Notes: a model not told the origin generated them from the letters alone. A stretch of DNA of 61,505 nucleotides from Ruminococcaceae bacterium YRB3002 (GCA_900099715.1 FMTG01000012.1:5901-67405); one strand, 5' to 3'; counted from the first letter of the stretch, positions 26,971 through 36,207 are shown. Numbers and translations are program-made.

Positions 26971-27879
26971 TTACGGCAGGATGAACGGCTCAAGATAAAT
27001 ATGAGCTTCCCTGTTATCTTCAGAAGGAATTGCCAGGTATTCTCCATAGAGCTGTCTCAGATAGGAATCTGTATCATGGGGGCAGGGGAGCAGACGTTCT
27101 TCGAATTCAAGGGGCACAGAAGGCAGCATAGTACTCCGTTCCCTGAGTTCTCCCCAGAAGTGGCGGCGCCCGGCAGGGAAGGTGACATATCGTGAATCAT
27201 TGTTCATGCACCTTCCGTTCCATCTGTCAGCCTTTCGTACCAGCTTATCTATATCGCGAAGTGAATAGAGCCACCCGACGACTGTCTTAAACCGGGTCCC
27301 GGCTAAGAGGGCGCGGCTTCCGGATCTTGATGCCAGATCGGTCAGCCCTTTTCTGTCCCTGTAGAATTTACGGCATGATGTGATAAACCCGTAATACTGA
27401 CACCCTATACCGTGGATCGTTCTTCTCAGAAAACCGTCATATGTGTTCTCCATATAGAACATATCGATGCACAGTCCGCACTCATCATTATTGAGGTCGT
27501 CTCTTGTGCGCACCGAAGTTCCCTTGAGCCGGATCTGGGGAAAGAGCAGAGCGTACCCCTCCGTAACGCCGGGTATATGAAGCCAGTATTTATCATCAAA
27601 CTTCTCTCTGAAAGCCTTCGCGAAAACATCAAACCCGTATCTGCTTATGTTGATATCTATATCGTCATCCCAGGGGATAAAACCTTTGTGCCTGACAGCT
27701 CCCAGGACGGATCCACCGCCCAGCGTATACTGGATGCCGCATTCGTCCAGAACACCTGTTATATCGTCCAGCATCGCCAGAAGGCGTGACTGCATCTTAT
27801 GAAGTTCATCCTCTGAAAGAGTGACACATCCTTCAATATGTGAGTGCCGGATCGCATCGGATGTGTTGAGTACGGCCAT
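26971..27879 (-). CDS. licD: LicD-family phosphotransferase
   Basis: LicD proteins move phosphocholine (or another CDP-linked group such as phosphoribitol) onto a surface polymer. The 302 residues carry the family core YTLGGGSVLGAVRHKGFIPW followed by DDDIDI (about residues 56-81), which holds the nucleotidyltransferase-type metal-binding aspartates. No membrane helix is evident. It is the last gene of a four-gene minus-strand operon and begins one base after the preceding stop. With the choline kinase/cytidylyltransferase fusion and choline transporter nearby, phosphocholine decoration is the likeliest job. Confidence 0.88.
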   Translation of the reverse strand: MAVLNTSDAIRHSHIEGCVTLSEDELHKMQSRLLAMLDDITGVLDECGIQYTLGGGSVLGAVRHKGFIPWDDDIDINISRYGFDVFAKAFREKFDDKYWLHIPGVTEGYALLFPQIRLKGTSVRTRDDLNNDECGLCIDMFYMENTYDGFLRRTIHGIGCQYYGFITSCRKFYRDRKGLTDLASRSGSRALLAGTRFKTVVGWLYSLRDIDKLVRKADRWNGRCMNNDSRYVTFPAGRRHFWGELRERSTMLPSVPLEFEERLLPCPHDTDSYLRQLYGEYLAIPSEDNREAHIYLEPFILP

Positions 27880-27880
27880 A

Positions 27881-28918
27881 TCAGACTTCTTTCCAGTAAT
27901 CCATCATATTCCGGTACATGTCTTCAAGACTGAACCTTGGAGACCAGCCCAACTCTCTGAGACGTGATGCATCCAGTCTCATGGCCGTGTCAGGAGCATA
28001 ACCGTGGACATTTGATTCCGGGATATCGTAAACGATACCGGTCTTTCCTCCGGCGATGTTATCTGCAACAAGCTGTGCCATTTCACGGATCATGCAGCTG
28101 TTGGATTCATTGGCTACATTGTACGCCTGACCGGGAGTGCCGCGTGTGAGCAGAAGAAGGACCGCAGCAGCCATATCAAGAGTATCGACGTAGTTGCCAA
28201 CTGATTCCCCTCTTGTATGAAGAACGATATCACTGCCTTCCATAGCAGCCTTGGCGAACTGGGCGAATATCCTTCCTTCGGTCTTTCTCACACCGAATCC
28301 GAAAGTCTGTGCCAGTCTGGCGCTCATTACGGGGACACCATACTCCTGGGCATATGAATTGCACAGTAGTTCACATATCCTTTTGCTCTCCTGATAGGAA
28401 CTCCTGACGTTAGTGAGGTCTACATAACCCAGTTTCTTCTCGGAAATGGGATTCATTGATTTATCAGTTACCCCATATATTTCCATTGATGAGATATAGA
28501 CCATACCTTTTACGTGCTGCTGTGAAGCAAGCTTTAGTGTAGCAAGTGTTCCGTTATAAGACAGGTCTATAGTCTCCACGGGCTTTGTGATCATAGACTT
28601 TGAATCAGTGACCGCAGCACAGTGGATGATGTAGTCGTAATCACCCTTGATCTTATCAATGTTCTTTATATCAGATGTAATCACGCGGATCTGATCTGCC
28701 AGTGCGCCGAAGACCTCTCCGGCTCGGGAACTGTCACGTGTCACGATCGTAACGGCCGTGTCCAGTCCCAACACTTCGTTGGCTCTCAGAAGTACTCTTA
28801 CGATAACCGAACCTACAAGCCCCGTTCCTCCTGTAACAAGAATAGAAGAGCCTCTTAAAGAGTCCCAGCCGATAGCATTGTCATTGATCACTCTGTCAAG
28901 AATCTGAAGATCCATCAT
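27881..28918 (-). CDS. NAD-dependent epimerase/dehydratase (extended SDR)
   Basis: A 345-residue extended short-chain dehydrogenase. The Rossmann motif GGTGLVGS appears near residue 30 and the catalytic YQESK near 175, with an upstream Ser/Thr region (VYISSMEIYG). Members act on nucleotide sugars, but the substrate cannot be told from sequence. It lies between a TarI-like cytidylyltransferase (4-bp overlap) and licD (1-bp gap). In tar clusters that position is often filled by an alcohol dehydrogenase, TarJ, which makes the CDP-linked polyol precursor. A role in making the activated polyol or sugar for this polymer is inferred. Confidence 0.8.
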   Translation of the reverse strand: MMDLQILDRVINDNAIGWDSLRGSSILVTGGTGLVGSVIVRVLLRANEVLGLDTAVTIVTRDSSRAGEVFGALADQIRVITSDIKNIDKIKGDYDYIIHCAAVTDSKSMITKPVETIDLSYNGTLATLKLASQQHVKGMVYISSMEIYGVTDKSMNPISEKKLGYVDLTNVRSSYQESKRICELLCNSYAQEYGVPVMSARLAQTFGFGVRKTEGRIFAQFAKAAMEGSDIVLHTRGESVGNYVDTLDMAAAVLLLLTRGTPGQAYNVANESNSCMIREMAQLVADNIAGGKTGIVYDIPESNVHGYAPDTAMRLDASRLRELGWSPRFSLEDMYRNMMDYWKEV

Positions 28919-29634
28919 ATCTCTCCGTTTTTCTTTGCTTCCGCCATGGCTTTGAATACTATATAGTCCATCGGTGTTGTGATCTTGATGTTCTCTATGG
29001 GGCCTTCGACGGTATGCAGTATGGCACCGTAATGACGCATCAGCATAGCGGAGTCGATGATGTAATCGGTCCCGTCTTCGAGGGATCTTCTGTGCGCCTT
29101 CAGGATGTCGGCGAGATAGAAACTCTGGGGAGCTCTTGCCAGTCTGTAGATGCTCCGGTCTGCTACCTTGAAGATGTCCCCGTCGTTATCGATCTCGATA
29201 ACTGTCTCGATGGATGGGACGACCGTTATGGCATTTCCGAATTCCTTAACGCCATTGATGTTGTCAGTTATCACCTGCTCATTGATGAGAGGTCTTACAC
29301 CATCATGGATAAGAACGATGACTTCCGACGGGTCGGTATTGCAGATCCTCTCGATCTCCAGAAGGCCGAACCTTATTGATTCCTGTCCTGTCTTACCTCC
29401 GGGAATTACGGATGCTACTTTCGTGATGCCGAACTGGTCAAGCTGCTTTCTGAAGGTGTCTATCCAGTCCTCCACAAGAACGACTACGATGGAGTCGATC
29501 ATCGGATGTTTCTCGAAATGCTCGATGGTGTGTATGATGATCGGTTTGCCGTCAAGTTCGAGGAACTGCTTCGGGACTGAACCGGAATTCATCCTCCTGC
29601 CGACGCCGCCTGCAAATATCAATGCGGTATTCAT
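28915..29634 (-). CDS. tarI: TarI/IspD-family cytidylyltransferase
   Basis: A 239-residue cytidylyltransferase. The start ALIFAGGVGRRMN with VPKQFLELDGKPIIIHT and the later HDGVRPL and IKITTPMDY are typical of TarI, which makes CDP-ribitol from ribitol-5-phosphate, and of IspD in the MEP pathway. A separate IspD-like gene occurs at 50574, and the operon here is for teichoic-acid type enzymes, so TarI is favoured. It overlaps both neighbours by 4 bp. Confidence 0.75.
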   Translation of the reverse strand: MNTALIFAGGVGRRMNSGSVPKQFLELDGKPIIIHTIEHFEKHPMIDSIVVVLVEDWIDTFRKQLDQFGITKVASVIPGGKTGQESIRFGLLEIERICNTDPSEVIVLIHDGVRPLINEQVITDNINGVKEFGNAITVVPSIETVIEIDNDGDIFKVADRSIYRLARAPQSFYLADILKAHRRSLEDGTDYIIDSAMLMRHYGAILHTVEGPIENIKITTPMDYIVFKAMAEAKKNGEI

Positions 29635-30863
29635 ATCTCTTCCCCCTTAATTATCTTGAGGATCGCATCAGCACTTCTTACTGCCGCCTTGCCTTCCTCA
29701 TAGCAGCCCTTATCCTTAAGGAAATCCTCGACTTTTGCAAGGTATTCCTCATTGTTATAACTCTTTATCTGATCAAGCATCTCGTCCTGATCCTTTGATA
29801 TGGGGAACGGCGTAGTCTCGATTGGATAGTAGAAACCCCTGCCGCCTTCATAGTAGGAGAGGTCGGGGCAGTAAAGGAACATCGGCCTCCTTGTGAGGAT
29901 GAAGTCGTAAGCCCAGCTGGAATAGTCGGTCATGCCGATGTCGGTGGCCGCCATGAGCTCCTGCATATCGGGATAGCCTCCGCCGTTGATGATATTCTCG
30001 TTGAACTGAATCTGTCCTGCCTTGATCCTGTCCTTGAAATGGAGTCTCACGATTACGACCCAGGAACCGCCGAACTTCTGTTCGAGAGACAATCTAATCT
30101 CCTCGAAATCAAGATTGAAGAAACCGCCCCTGCCGTCGTCCCTGAACGTAGGCGCATAGAGCATTATCTTCTTATCTTCTTCAAGACCGTACTTTGCAAG
30201 TACATTTGCCTTGGCCTGGGCTATTCTCTCCTCATCGAAAAAGAGGTCGTTCCGGGCATGACCGTACTTCAGGAACCTGACGTCAGGCCAGAATTCCTTT
30301 CTGAAAACATCTTCCTCGAATCCGCTGTTTGTTATGCAGTAATCAGTAAGCTTGTTGCACTTGGCGGCCCTTCTTCTCCACATGTAATTGCCGGACAGAC
30401 GCTTTATTCCCATGCTTCCGTGCCATGTGTTGAAATACACCTGCCCCTTCTTCTTGGGCAGTCCGAACCAGACACAGTTGAGAGCATTGTCGATCCATAT
30501 CTTTGCTGAAGCCTGTTCTTCGAACATCTCCATAGTGCCGCGGTCCACTGTCCTGACTCCGCGGGGGAAATTGTATTTGAACTTATTCTTCTTGACGGGA
30601 ATTGCCCATACGATATCAAGGTCTTCGTTCCTTTTGAGAAGCTCTTCAACGATATACTTGGGATTGCATGTATATGAGTTCTCAAATGTCATGACGAAGA
30701 TCTTGTTGTTCTGAATATCGCCCTTACTGTATACGGCTTTGCGCATTGCAAGTGCAATGCCGTTATCTATCCCCTTACGCATACCCTTGAAGGTCTTCGA
30801 GATCCTGTTATTGATGTGATAGAAGAAAGTCCCCTGTATCAGAAATCTCTTTATCTTGCCCAC
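29631..30863 (-). CDS. CDP-glycerol/ribitol glycerophosphotransferase (TagB/TagF type)
   Basis: A 410-residue canonical member of the poly(glycerol/ribitol phosphate) transferase family: NTWHGSMGIKRL (acceptor-side His, about residues 141-152), LYAPTFRDDG, VIVRLHFKDR and MTDYSSWAYDF. It lacks the N-terminal IDPGTGS helix of the two plus-strand copies, so it is a different subtype. The start is a GTG at 30863 with AAGGAG 8 bp upstream. First gene of the minus-strand operon, with tarI-like, SDR and licD following. It likely primes or extends a polyol-phosphate chain. Confidence 0.85.
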   Translation of the reverse strand: MGKIKRFLIQGTFFYHINNRISKTFKGMRKGIDNGIALAMRKAVYSKGDIQNNKIFVMTFENSYTCNPKYIVEELLKRNEDLDIVWAIPVKKNKFKYNFPRGVRTVDRGTMEMFEEQASAKIWIDNALNCVWFGLPKKKGQVYFNTWHGSMGIKRLSGNYMWRRRAAKCNKLTDYCITNSGFEEDVFRKEFWPDVRFLKYGHARNDLFFDEERIAQAKANVLAKYGLEEDKKIMLYAPTFRDDGRGGFFNLDFEEIRLSLEQKFGGSWVVIVRLHFKDRIKAGQIQFNENIINGGGYPDMQELMAATDIGMTDYSSWAYDFILTRRPMFLYCPDLSYYEGGRGFYYPIETTPFPISKDQDEMLDQIKSYNNEEYLAKVEDFLKDKGCYEEGKAAVRSADAILKIIKGEEI

Positions 30864-30900
30864 GTATCTGTCTCCTTATTGTCTCCTTGTATCTGCGCAT

Positions 30901-30923
30901 ATTATAATATGAAGTGCTATAAT
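30901..30923. promoter_or_regulatory. Divergent promoter region
   Basis: The 110-bp gap between divergent genes holds a plus-strand TATAAT (30918-30923) and a minus-strand TATAAT (complement of 30901-30906). The -35 boxes are poor on both strands, which suggests activator-dependent or weak promoters. Confidence 0.45.
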
Positions 30924-30973
30924 ACTATGGCTGATAAAATGATGGTATTTAGAGGAGCGGTTTGAGGTTCGGT

Positions 30974-33604
30974 ATGTCTATTTTGGATATTTTCATAAAA
31001 CCTTTAGAGTTCGTTTATGAATTTATCTATTCTGTTGCCTCAAGGATATCCGATAATCCTCTCGTCTGTATCCTGATACTTAGCATCACCGTAAACTTTC
31101 TTGCACTGCCGCTCTACAGAAGAGCTGATATCATCCAGCAGGAATCAAGAGACACGGAGAACAGATTGAGACCTGTAATTGATCACATCAAAAAGACCTT
31201 CAAGGGGGACGAGAAGGTCATGATGCTTCAGACATATTACAGGCTGCAAAGCTACAGCCCCCTGTCTTCGATGAAGAGTATCATATCGCTTGTACTTCAG
31301 ATTCCTTTCTTCATCGCTGCTTACAGATTCCTGTCACATCTGCCTCTCCTGGCGGGAGTGAGCGTGGGTCCTATCAGTAACCTGAACGCGCCTGACGGTC
31401 TGATCACCATCGGCAGCGTTACGATCAATCTGCTTCCCATCCTCATGACTGTAATCAATATCATTTCTTCCGAGATATATACCAAGGGGCAGCCCTTCAA
31501 GTCAAAGATAGTCCTTTACCTGTCTGCTGCGATCTTTCTTGTCCTGCTTTATGATTCCCCGTCGGGACTTGTTTTCTACTGGACATTCAACAACGTATTC
31601 TCACTTATAAAGAATATTGTAATGTCGCTTTTTATATCTGATGAGAAGAAGTCTTCAAATGAAAAGCAATGTGTATTTGTTGATGTTTTTGGTCTTTCTC
31701 TTCTTTTTCTGTTTGTATTTACGTCGGTTCTTATACCTTCTGCAATAGTTGCTGCATCACCATCTGAGTTTATCAATAGGTTAGTGTTTGATAATCCTCT
31801 GAGGTATGTGTTTTATTCTGCTCTGATTGGAATTGGAATGTATGTTTTTTGGCCCATGATCTACTATGGACTTATGTCAGGGTATGTGAAGAAAGCGATG
31901 AATTATATTGTTTTGACATTGGCTGTTGGAGCAGTTATCAACTATATGGCGTTTAGTCCGGTCAATTTAAGACTGTCTTCTGTGCTAACTATTCTTTCAC
32001 ATCATGAATTTAGTATTACAAAAGGTTTTATAAATCTTGCCATTTTAATCGTGACATCGGTGGGGATTATTATGCTCTACAGGAGATTCCCTTCAATCGT
32101 GAAAGGTACTATTATTACCGGATTGTTTGCGACAATTGTAATGAGTGGATACAATATTTACAGCATTAATGCTTCTGTTAATGCATTTAAGAATTCCGGA
32201 GTGCGAGAGATAGATCTGATTAGCAAAGAAGAAACGAGCGAAAATGAAAACAGTCAGATAATCAGACTATCAACAAAAGGAAAGAATGTCGTGATAATTA
32301 TGCTTGACAGAGCTGTAGGAGGGATGGTTCCTTTTATTTTTGAAGAGAAGAAAGAGCTTTACGGGTTCTTTGATGGATTTACATATTACAGTAATACGAT
32401 ATCTTTTGGTGATCATACTAAGACAGGATCCCCCTCACTTTTTGGAGGTTATGAATATACCCCTGCACAAATGAACAAAAGGGAAAGCGAGGCATTAGCC
32501 TCAAAACACAATGAAGCATTGCTTGTATTGCCAATATTGTTCAGTCATGAAGGGTTTTACTCATCTGTGATAGATCTTCCATATGTGAATTACAGTGAGG
32601 TCACGGATATGTCCCTCTTTAATAATTATGATACCATTGATGCATTTTCTGTTGATGGCGCGCTTAATTCCTATTTTGAGGAATCGTCGCAGCTTGAAAC
32701 AACGACGCGCAATAGAAATTTTATAGTGCACTCTGTCTTCAGAGTCGTACCGATGTTCCTTCAGGATGCGATCTATGATAATGGGAACTATCATTCTGTG
32801 GGAATACAGTACAATTCAAACACCGATCTTGATGTAATAGTATCACCTCAGATTCCATATGATATGTCTAGTGCGATGGGTGTGTCTCAGGAATTTATGA
32901 ATTCATATACTGCCCTAAATGAGATGAAAAGAATTACAGATATTTGTGATGATCAACGTGGCGGATTCGTTGTTATGGATAATAATACTACACACGAAGC
33001 CAATATCCTTCAGGAGCCGGAATACATACCAGCCCCAAGGATCAATAACAACGCTTATGATTTATCACATGCATCGAGATTTAATCTTAATGGAAGAGAT
33101 ATGACAGTTGATAACTACGATTCTATGGCACTTTACCACGTTAATGTTGCATCTTATCTGGCATTGGGAAGATGGTTTGATTACCTCAGGGAACAGGGAG
33201 TCTGGGATAATACGCGGATAATCCTTGTTTCAGATCACGGGTTTGCAATGGGTCAGTTTGATGTCCTGAAAAATGATAGCCTTGGAATGGATTTCGAAGC
33301 GTATAATGCCCTCCTCATGGTGAAGGATTTTGATTCGGAAGGTTTTAGGATTTCTGATGAATTCATGACTAATGCAGATGTTCCGACGCTCGCATTGGAA
33401 GGTATAATTGACAACCCCAAGAATCCTTTCACTGGTAATACTATATCCTCTGTCGATAAAGATAACGGGGATGTGATGATACTCAATCAGTATAGCTACA
33501 GCGACAGGCTTAACAGTGGTAATACGTTCAGTCCCGGAAGATGGTTTACTGCGCATGATAATATATGGGACAGCAACAACTGGAAATTAGTGAGGGAGGA
33601 TTGA
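30974..33604 (+). CDS. YidC-like / LtaS-sulfatase-like fusion membrane protein (copy 3, mosaic)
   Basis: An 876-residue paralogue: YidC-like domain to about residue 215, a shorter helix region, and a sulfatase-like domain with VVIIMLDRA, HTKTGSPSLFGG, TTHEAN, YHVNVA and SDHG. Asn41 replaces the groove arginine. The ATG at 30974 follows GAGG and matches the paralogue start MSI; a TTG at 30962 would add four residues. The gene is visibly richer in A and T than its neighbours, except for the block at about 31109-31618, which is nearly identical to copy 2. It is followed by copy 4 with a one-base overlap. Confidence 0.8.
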   Translation: MSILDIFIKPLEFVYEFIYSVASRISDNPLVCILILSITVNFLALPLYRRADIIQQESRDTENRLRPVIDHIKKTFKGDEKVMMLQTYYRLQSYSPLSSMKSIISLVLQIPFFIAAYRFLSHLPLLAGVSVGPISNLNAPDGLITIGSVTINLLPILMTVINIISSEIYTKGQPFKSKIVLYLSAAIFLVLLYDSPSGLVFYWTFNNVFSLIKNIVMSLFISDEKKSSNEKQCVFVDVFGLSLLFLFVFTSVLIPSAIVAASPSEFINRLVFDNPLRYVFYSALIGIGMYVFWPMIYYGLMSGYVKKAMNYIVLTLAVGAVINYMAFSPVNLRLSSVLTILSHHEFSITKGFINLAILIVTSVGIIMLYRRFPSIVKGTIITGLFATIVMSGYNIYSINASVNAFKNSGVREIDLISKEETSENENSQIIRLSTKGKNVVIIMLDRAVGGMVPFIFEEKKELYGFFDGFTYYSNTISFGDHTKTGSPSLFGGYEYTPAQMNKRESEALASKHNEALLVLPILFSHEGFYSSVIDLPYVNYSEVTDMSLFNNYDTIDAFSVDGALNSYFEESSQLETTTRNRNFIVHSVFRVVPMFLQDAIYDNGNYHSVGIQYNSNTDLDVIVSPQIPYDMSSAMGVSQEFMNSYTALNEMKRITDICDDQRGGFVVMDNNTTHEANILQEPEYIPAPRINNNAYDLSHASRFNLNGRDMTVDNYDSMALYHVNVASYLALGRWFDYLREQGVWDNTRIILVSDHGFAMGQFDVLKNDSLGMDFEAYNALLMVKDFDSEGFRISDEFMTNADVPTLALEGIIDNPKNPFTGNTISSVDKDNGDVMILNQYSYSDRLNSGNTFSPGRWFTAHDNIWDSNNWKLVRED
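31109..31618 (+). repeat. Gene-conversion-like tract shared with 24271-24780
   Basis: About 510 bp inside copy 3 match the corresponding part of copy 2 with only scattered third-position changes and no gaps seen by eye. Flanking sequence on both sides is divergent and AT-rich. A hand count of one 60-base line in the tract (31381-31440) gives 34 G+C, against 26 and 23 in lines 31921-31980 and 32161-32220. The tract covers the charged hairpin and the later YidC helices. Confidence 0.75.
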
Positions 33605-36207
33605 TGTGGATCTTTAATATATTTATCGAACCACTCAAAATGGTTTTCGAGCTCATCTTTTCTCTTGCGCATAAGGTTGCCCCAATGCCCGTTGTTGATA
33701 TTGCCATCCTCAGCATCGCCGTAAACTTTCTCGCCCTGCCTCTTTATCTCAGGGCTGATAAGGTTCAGAAGGCCGCACGCGACAAGGAAGATGAGATCAG
33801 GTCGATGGCTGACCACATCCGGAAACACTTCAAGGGCGACGAGAAGGTAATGATGCTTCAGGTGTATTACGAACAGAAGCATTACCATCCGCTGTCATCC
33901 CTGAGGAGCATAATATCACTTCTGCTGCAGATCCCTTTCTTTATCGCGGCATATCAGTTCCTGTCCAATCTGGCTATTCTGGAGGGACAGAAAGCGGGCC
34001 CGATCGATGACCTTATAAAGCCTGACGGACTGATCACCATAGGTGCATTAAGCATCAACCTTCTCCCGATCCTGATGACTGTTATCAATATAATCTCTTC
34101 TGAGATCTACACAAAAGGACAGCCATTCAAGTCGAAGATCATTCTGTATGTTACGGCTGCGGTCTTTCTCGTTCTTCTCTATGATTCGCCATCCGGTCTG
34201 GTCCTGTACTGGACCCTTAATAACGTTTTCTCGCTGGTCAAGAATATCATCCAGATGAGGCTTGAGAAGAGGCATACAGGTGAGAAGAAAGTGAAAGCAT
34301 GCGGAGCGTATGATCATGTCCTGTTCTATGTGTCAGCAATCTATGTAACCATTCTTCTGGCATGTGTGATACCTTCTGCAGTCATCGGTGCATCACCTCT
34401 GGAGTTTATCAACAGAATGATCTTCGATGATCCGATGCAGTATGTTGTTCAGGCGATGCTGACGGGAACCGGTCTGTTCCTGTTCTGGCCAATGGTCTAT
34501 TACTGGCTCATGACGGACAGATGGAAGAGGGTATTTGGTCTGGTGGCTGCATCCTCAGCAGTATGTGCAACGGTTACATATCTGTTCTTCGGTCCGGTGG
34601 GAAGAAGACTTACATCCGTTCTCGCAATAGACGGAACTTACAGTGCAGGGATCACGGATGTGATCATCAATTCTCTGGTGATCGCAGCAGTAACTGCATT
34701 GGTGTGTTTTGCCGGCATCCGGTTCGGAAAAGTCTTAAGGTATGTGATCATAACAGGAATCATAGCAGTCTCCGTTATGGCCGGGATCAACATAGCAAAG
34801 ATCAATAGCAAGGTCAGTGCATATGTGGCAAACAGGGACGGAAGCGAACAGACCGGGGACAGCGTTCCGCAGGACGGCGTGATCGAACTGTCTTCCGATG
34901 GCAGGAATGTAGTTGTTATCATGCTCGACAGGGCATTGGGCGGGATGATCCCGTATCTCATGGAAGAGAAGCCTGATCTTGTCAGACAGTTTGACGGCTT
35001 CACTTATTATCCGAATACTGTTTCTTACGGCGATCACACTACAGTGGGCGCTCCGTCGATCTTCGGAGGATACGATTATACTCCCGGAAGGATACTTAAG
35101 GATACTGATCTGACGCTCACGGAGAAGAACAGTGAATCACTTCTCGTTTTGCCTGTGCTGTTTGCACAGAACGGGTATCACTCTATCGTTATCGATCCGC
35201 CGGATGTGAATTATAATCCCATTCCCGACATGACTGTATATGATCAGCTGGAAGGTGTTGACGGATATCTTATCGCAAATGCCGCCGATGCCGAATATGC
35301 CGAGACGTATGGCGCAGTCAAGACGATGAGATACAGGAACATTACATACTACGCTCTGCTCAGGACCGTGCCGGTGGTGCTTCACGGCATCATCTATGAT
35401 AACGGCAACTATAATTATCTGCAGGGAATAAACGACAGCAACAAGGTCGTAATGTACCAGACACCTGTCAGCATGTCACGGGCAACCGGCCTTAATCCGG
35501 AATTCATGACGGCCTTCGGGATGATCGATTCTCTTCCGTCCCTCACAAAGGTGTCAGAGGGCAAAGGCAATCTGATACTGATCGCGAACAATACTACTCA
35601 CGAACAGGCGATCCTTCAGGAGCCGTCCTATCTGCCGTCTGCCGATATAGACAATACCGTCTATGATGTAGCCAACTCCGGCAGGTTCGAGCTGAACGGA
35701 CGCAGAATGAAGATCGATGACTTTGATTCTATGTCTCATTACCATATCAACATGGCTGCAATGATCACTCTCGGAAAGTGGTTCGATTCGCTGAGGGAGA
35801 TGGGTGTCTGGGATAACACGAGGATAGTGATCGTGGCTGACCACGGCAAGGCTGTGGGGCATTTCGAGGAGCTTCAGAATGATGAGCTCGGGGTGGACTT
35901 TGAGGCGTATAATCCTCTTCTGATGGTGAAGGATTTTGACAGCACCGGATTCGCTACGGAAGAGGAACTCCGGACAAATGCAGATGTCCCCGCTTTCGCG
36001 GTGGAAGGGCTGATCGACGATGCCAGGAATCCTTTTACAGGCAATCCAATCGTCAGTATCGACAGCCTCGGGGAACCTGTGCGCGTGGTGAAATACAGTC
36101 TGGAATCCGGACAGGAGGATGGTGACAGTTCTCTCGTAGCCAAGTGGTATGAGATCCGCGGCAGCATCTGGGACAGTGATAACTGGAGCTACGTGGGGGA
36201 GTACTGA
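33604..36207 (+). CDS. YidC-like / LtaS-sulfatase-like fusion membrane protein (copy 4)
   Basis: An 867-residue paralogue. The ATG at 33604 shares a base with the previous stop and follows GGGAGG; an in-frame upstream start at 33565 lies inside copy 3. The YidC-like part has Asn41 at the groove position and HPLSSLRSIISLLLQIPFF. The sulfatase-like part has VVVIMLDRA, HTTVGAPSIFGGYDYTP, TTHEQA, SHYHIN and ADHG. Its charged hairpin resembles copy 1, while the N-terminus and the linker after the YidC domain resemble copy 3. An acyltransferase gene begins 6 bp downstream. Confidence 0.8.
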   Translation: MWIFNIFIEPLKMVFELIFSLAHKVAPMPVVDIAILSIAVNFLALPLYLRADKVQKAARDKEDEIRSMADHIRKHFKGDEKVMMLQVYYEQKHYHPLSSLRSIISLLLQIPFFIAAYQFLSNLAILEGQKAGPIDDLIKPDGLITIGALSINLLPILMTVINIISSEIYTKGQPFKSKIILYVTAAVFLVLLYDSPSGLVLYWTLNNVFSLVKNIIQMRLEKRHTGEKKVKACGAYDHVLFYVSAIYVTILLACVIPSAVIGASPLEFINRMIFDDPMQYVVQAMLTGTGLFLFWPMVYYWLMTDRWKRVFGLVAASSAVCATVTYLFFGPVGRRLTSVLAIDGTYSAGITDVIINSLVIAAVTALVCFAGIRFGKVLRYVIITGIIAVSVMAGINIAKINSKVSAYVANRDGSEQTGDSVPQDGVIELSSDGRNVVVIMLDRALGGMIPYLMEEKPDLVRQFDGFTYYPNTVSYGDHTTVGAPSIFGGYDYTPGRILKDTDLTLTEKNSESLLVLPVLFAQNGYHSIVIDPPDVNYNPIPDMTVYDQLEGVDGYLIANAADAEYAETYGAVKTMRYRNITYYALLRTVPVVLHGIIYDNGNYNYLQGINDSNKVVMYQTPVSMSRATGLNPEFMTAFGMIDSLPSLTKVSEGKGNLILIANNTTHEQAILQEPSYLPSADIDNTVYDVANSGRFELNGRRMKIDDFDSMSHYHINMAAMITLGKWFDSLREMGVWDNTRIVIVADHGKAVGHFEELQNDELGVDFEAYNPLLMVKDFDSTGFATEEELRTNADVPAFAVEGLIDDARNPFTGNPIVSIDSLGEPVRVVKYSLESGQEDGDSSLVAKWYEIRGSIWDSDNWSYVGEY

